A stretch of 7,285 nucleotides of DNA from DASZIT01 sp052143315 (lineage in GTDB: Bacteria; Actinomycetota; Acidimicrobiia; Acidimicrobiales; RAAP-2), in assembly GCA_052143315.1 (NCBI GenBank), contig JBKQTE010000021.1, positions 1 through 7,285 on the forward strand. Reading direction: 5' to 3'. Position numbers and translations under genes: made by a program. How positions within the stretch are numbered: position 1 is the first letter of the stretch; each line of letters opens with the position of its first letter. Below, piece by piece: positions 5,186-7,285 of the stretch. The notes under the pieces are model-generated. The model did no database searches. It had not been told where the DNA came from and saw only the letters and a list, made by a program, of their open reading frames with translations.

Positions 5186-6406
5186 ATGGCCGGTCGAGCG
5201 AGCACGAAGAGCCAACCGGGCACCATGCGTGAGCGGTCGCCGGGCCACTGGGAGCTGCGGGCGTTCATCGGGCGCGACCCGAAGAGCGGCAAGCCCCGCC
5301 AAACCACGCGCTCGTTCCGTGGCACGGAGAAGGCAGCGGGCAAGGCTCTTTCGACTCTGGTGGCCGAGGTCGAGGCGGGCAGGTTCAACCGAACCAGCGC
5401 GACCGTCGGCCAACTGCTCGACAAGTGGCTCGAGGCGACGGCGGTGAGCCACCGTCCCCGGACGGTCTATGAGAACCGTCGAAAGATCGAGGGCCGGCTC
5501 CGTCCCGCGCTCGGGGATGTCCGCCTCGACAAACTGGAGGCCGACGCCATCGATGCCGCCTACCGGGGCTGGCTGGCAGACGGGCTGTCGGCGTCGACGG
5601 TGCACAAGTACCACTCGATCCTGTCGGCGGCATGTCGCCAAGCGGTCAAGTGGGGATGGATCGACCGGGCGCCGACCGACCGGGCGTCACCACCGTCCCC
5701 GGTCCGGAAGGACATGGTCGTCCCGACACCGGAACAGCTCTCCGCACTGGTGAAGGTCGCAGACGAAGAGGACCCGGTCCTCGCCACGGCGATCGCTCTG
5801 GCGGCTTTGACCGGAGCCCGTCGAGGGGAGCTGGTCGCGCTTCGTTGGTCCGATTTCGATCTTGCCGCAGGCCGGGTCCGGATCGCTCGGTCACTGACGG
5901 TCGCCGGGGGAGAGCAGCACACCGGACTGACGAAGACCCATCAGAGCCGGGACCTCGCGCTGGAACCACTGGGCGTCACCGTGCTCCGGCGCCGCTGGGA
6001 CTACATGGTGGCGCTGTCCGACGAGGCAGAGTCCCCCCTGGTGGAGGATCCCTACGTCCTTAGCTATAACGCCAACGGCGCCACGGCGGCCAACCCGGAC
6101 ACGTTGACCCACGGCTTTGCCGGGCTCTGCGTGCAGATGGAGAAGCCGGCACTGAAGCGGTTGCGGGAGGCGAAGCCGAAGGCGACCCGGTCAGACCTCG
6201 CCCCGGGGCAGCGTTGGCCGTTCCGGTTCCACGACCTGCGACACTTCTCCGTGACCACCCTGATCGCCGCTGGGGTGGACGTCCGGACCGTCGCCGAACG
6301 CCATGGTCACGCCCGGGCCACCATGACGCTCGACCGGTACGCCCACGCACTGCCGGAACGGGATCGGGAGGCGGCTGGCGTGCTGGAGTCGGTGCTGGAC
6401 CTGTAA
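5186..6406 (+). CDS. Tyrosine recombinase / phage-type integrase
   Basis: A 406-residue site-specific recombinase, of usual length for actinobacterial phage and integrative-element integrases, that would catalyse integration and excision at the neighbouring tRNA-Val. An arm-type DNA-binding domain spans about 12-68 (beta-strand-rich start, RERSPGHWELRAFIGRD). The SAM-like core-binding domain lies at about 73-165 (TVGQLLDKWL ... STVHKYHSILSAACRQAVKWGWI). The catalytic domain spans about 180-400. The active-site set is complete: Arg212 in TGARRGEL, Lys250 in TKTHQSR, His349 and Arg352 in HDLRH, His375 in HGHAR, and nucleophile Tyr385 in DRYAH. The frame is intact, so the gene is probably functional. 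ATG 5186 is preferred over 5147 because of the TAGGGT box 7 nt upstream. No excisionase gene is recognisable in the window. It transcribes away from the tRNA into the element. Confidence 0.95.
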   Translation: MAGRASTKSQPGTMRERSPGHWELRAFIGRDPKSGKPRQTTRSFRGTEKAAGKALSTLVAEVEAGRFNRTSATVGQLLDKWLEATAVSHRPRTVYENRRKIEGRLRPALGDVRLDKLEADAIDAAYRGWLADGLSASTVHKYHSILSAACRQAVKWGWIDRAPTDRASPPSPVRKDMVVPTPEQLSALVKVADEEDPVLATAIALAALTGARRGELVALRWSDFDLAAGRVRIARSLTVAGGEQHTGLTKTHQSRDLALEPLGVTVLRRRWDYMVALSDEAESPLVEDPYVLSYNANGATAANPDTLTHGFAGLCVQMEKPALKRLREAKPKATRSDLAPGQRWPFRFHDLRHFSVTTLIAAGVDVRTVAERHGHARATMTLDRYAHALPERDREAAGVLESVLDL

Positions 6407-6574
6407 CCGGCCGAGCTGGGGATCCAGCAGTAGGGATCAGCGGCACTTCGAATCTGAGCGGGGTCTGGTCCCGCCCTCTGTCGTGCTCGCGGCAGTTGCT
6501 GCGCCCGGAACCAGGCACCTTGTGGGCAGTGCCGCACTCGGGGTCCTGACAGTCAGGCGCTACCGTTACGACGA
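6407..6574. other. 168-bp intergenic region with small inverted repeats
   Basis: No gene is seen here. Eight nt after the integrase stop, GCTGG/CCAGC (6415-6419, 6424-6428) can form a 5-bp stem with a GGAT loop, and GCGGG/CCCGC (6458-6462, 6470-6474) another; neither has a U-run, so both are at best weak terminators. Near the next gene, two perfect 11-bp inverted repeats occur, AGTGCcGCACT (6528-6538) and CTGACaGTCAG (6546-6556), centres 18 bp apart. They lie just upstream of the -10-like TACCGT and could be operator sites. Confidence 0.4.
6561..6566 (+). promoter_or_regulatory. -10-like hexamer TACCGT of the 168-residue protein gene
   Basis: CTACCGT closely matches the CTACCAT boxes elsewhere in the window and ends 8 nt before the ATG at 6575, again predicting a leaderless or nearly leaderless mRNA. 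The inverted repeat CTGACaGTCAG ends 4 bp upstream of the hexamer. Confidence 0.5.
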
Positions 6575-7081
6575 ATGAAGCGTGCACTGTTGGTCATGGT
6601 GGTCGTCGTCCTGGTCGGAGCGGGGGTCATCAGTGGGTATCTCTGGGGTCACCATTCCAATACCACGCTCCCTGCATCTGACAACGGCGCATCGGCGCTG
6701 GACTGGACCGGGGAGTATTTCTGGCAGTCCGGACCTGCCGATGCACCAACCGACGCCGTGCTCCTGACACTGCTTCAGTCACCGTCAGGGGTGAGCGGGA
6801 CGTGGACTGAAACGGCTCTGAATAACGGACTGGGCGTGGACAATGGGGGACAGGGCAGCTACCCAGTGGGCTGTTCCGATGTCACGTCCAACTCCATGAC
6901 GATGACGGTTGATGGCAGTGCCGCACCGACATTCCAGGTGGCTTCCGCTCGGGCACCGGTTGGCCTGTCACTGACTTACACCCCGTTCGGGGGCGGTATC
7001 CAAACGGTGAACTTGACCCGCGTGACGAGTGCTGAGCAGTACAACCAGACGGCTCGAGCGGTTAATCAGCAGAAGAATTGA
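6575..7081 (+). CDS. Membrane-anchored extracytoplasmic protein of unknown function
   Basis: A 168-residue protein. The N-terminus MKR is followed by a hydrophobic segment (about 4-24) that serves as signal anchor or uncleaved signal peptide. There is no lipobox Cys, and the only Cys is 100. The rest is Ser/Thr/Gly/Asn-rich and alternates in a beta-strand-like way: DWTGEYFW (43-50), DAVLLTLLQSPSGVSGTWTET (60-80), SMTMTVDG (107-114), LSLTYTPFGGGIQTVNLTRV (131-150). It ends in a short helix, SAEQYNQTARAVNQQ. From memory this resembles a recurring actinobacterial surface-protein pattern with a VSGTWTE-like strand and an F/L-x-R-x-T-x-x-x-Y-N-x-x-V end, but no function is known to me. The start is supported by the TACCGT box 8 nt upstream. 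GC is about 55-65% by row, well below the left part of the window, consistent with acquired DNA. It could be element cargo or a host gene; the window does not decide. Confidence 0.7.
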   Translation: MKRALLVMVVVVLVGAGVISGYLWGHHSNTTLPASDNGASALDWTGEYFWQSGPADAPTDAVLLTLLQSPSGVSGTWTETALNNGLGVDNGGQGSYPVGCSDVTSNSMTMTVDGSAAPTFQVASARAPVGLSLTYTPFGGGIQTVNLTRVTSAEQYNQTARAVNQQKN

Positions 7082-7132
7082 GGTCGCACCCACAACCGAC
7101 GGCCAAAGCTCGGCGGGGCTGACACCCGGTCC

Positions 7133-7138
7133 TACCAT
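7133..7138 (+). promoter_or_regulatory. -10-like hexamer TACCAT of the right-edge gene
   Basis: CTACCAT lies with exactly 7 nt between it and the ATG at 7146, the same spacing as at the tetR, integrase and small membrane protein genes. It predicts a separate leaderless transcript rather than read-through from the preceding gene, which ends 64 bp upstream of the ATG. Confidence 0.45.
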
Positions 7139-7145
7139 TGCATTC

Positions 7146-7285
7146 ATGGAGAGCAGTACCAGGGCTGGCGGCCCATCGTCCAAATATCCGATCGCTTCGA
7201 ACTGGATCGGGCGCAACACCAAGGTCTGCTCCCGTTGCTTTATCGAATTTCCCGTGGATCAGTTCGGATGGTACGTCGACAATCG
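7146..7285 (+). CDS. Partial ORF with Cys-x2-Cys zinc-knuckle-like N-terminus (cut by right edge)
   Basis: 46 codons are visible with no stop before the edge. After a Ser/Gly-rich start, residues 26-40 read KVCSRCFIEFPVDQF, with Cys28 and Cys31. This resembles the short K-x-C-x2-C-x4-P-x3-F zinc-binding module often found ahead of HNH or endonuclease VII-type nuclease domains and in some phage proteins. The catalytic part, if any, lies outside the window, so nuclease identity is only a suggestion. The start is supported by TACCAT 7 nt upstream. Codon use is less GC-rich (the 7201 row is about 55% GC), matching its position inside the putative element. Confidence 0.5.
   Translation, partial: MESSTRAGGPSSKYPIASNWIGRNTKVCSRCFIEFPVDQFGWYVDN

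Noticed and set aside
6968..7222. 84-codon minus-strand frame near the right edge
   Set aside because: It overlaps two plus-strand genes with matched promoters and has no recognisable features or upstream signal.
5100..7285. Second copy of the tRNA-Val 3' end (attR) within the window
   Set aside because: I scanned for the T-arm and acceptor sequence downstream of the tRNA and found none, so the other end of the element is outside.

Overview
The window looks like chromosome from a high-GC actinobacterium. Base composition, GTG starts, TANNNT -10 boxes placed so that several transcripts would begin at or next to the start codon, and the protein styles (fatty acyl-CoA reductase-like SDR, TetR, Pro/Lys-rich tails) fit Actinomycetota. 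An Acidimicrobiia-like member is my guess from style, not a demonstrated placement.

Bases 1-5099 read as ordinary host chromosome. A partial SDR/fatty acyl-CoA reductase-like gene leaves the left edge on the minus strand. It is divergent from a TetR-family regulator across a 23-bp gap holding a perfect 12-bp palindrome whose halves are TACCAT -10-like hexamers on each strand. Behind tetR, 19 bp downstream and probably cotranscribed, is a 641-residue multi-pass membrane protein with a GT-C glycosyltransferase-like layout. It converges on a small membrane protein with a His/Asp-rich N-terminus and a Lys/Pro-rich tail; the two stop codons are 10 bp apart and share one hairpin. Upstream of that small gene, on the same strand, lies a two-domain VOC (glyoxalase/methylmalonyl-CoA epimerase-like) protein. 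A complete tRNA-Val(CAC) gene with encoded CCA follows.

Bases 5100-7285 look like the left end of an integrated element using the tRNA-Val 3' end as attachment site. A full-length tyrosine recombinase with all catalytic residues starts 86 bp past the tRNA, preceded by a perfect tandem 11-bp repeat. After it come a 168-residue membrane-anchored extracytoplasmic protein and the beginning of a gene encoding a Cys-x2-Cys zinc-knuckle-like N-terminus, cut by the right edge. Sampled 60-base rows fall from 73-83% GC in the left part to about 67% in the integrase and 55-62% in the last kilobase, which agrees with transferred DNA. No second copy of the tRNA 3' end is inside the window, so the element's far end and most of its cargo lie outside.

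I see no defence system, CRISPR array, rRNA or insertion sequence. The strongest leads are the shared palindromic divergent promoter, the recurrent leaderless promoter geometry, and the tRNA/integrase junction with its tandem repeats. There is no gene-free stretch over 300 bases; the largest gaps are 4855-5022 and 6407-6574.
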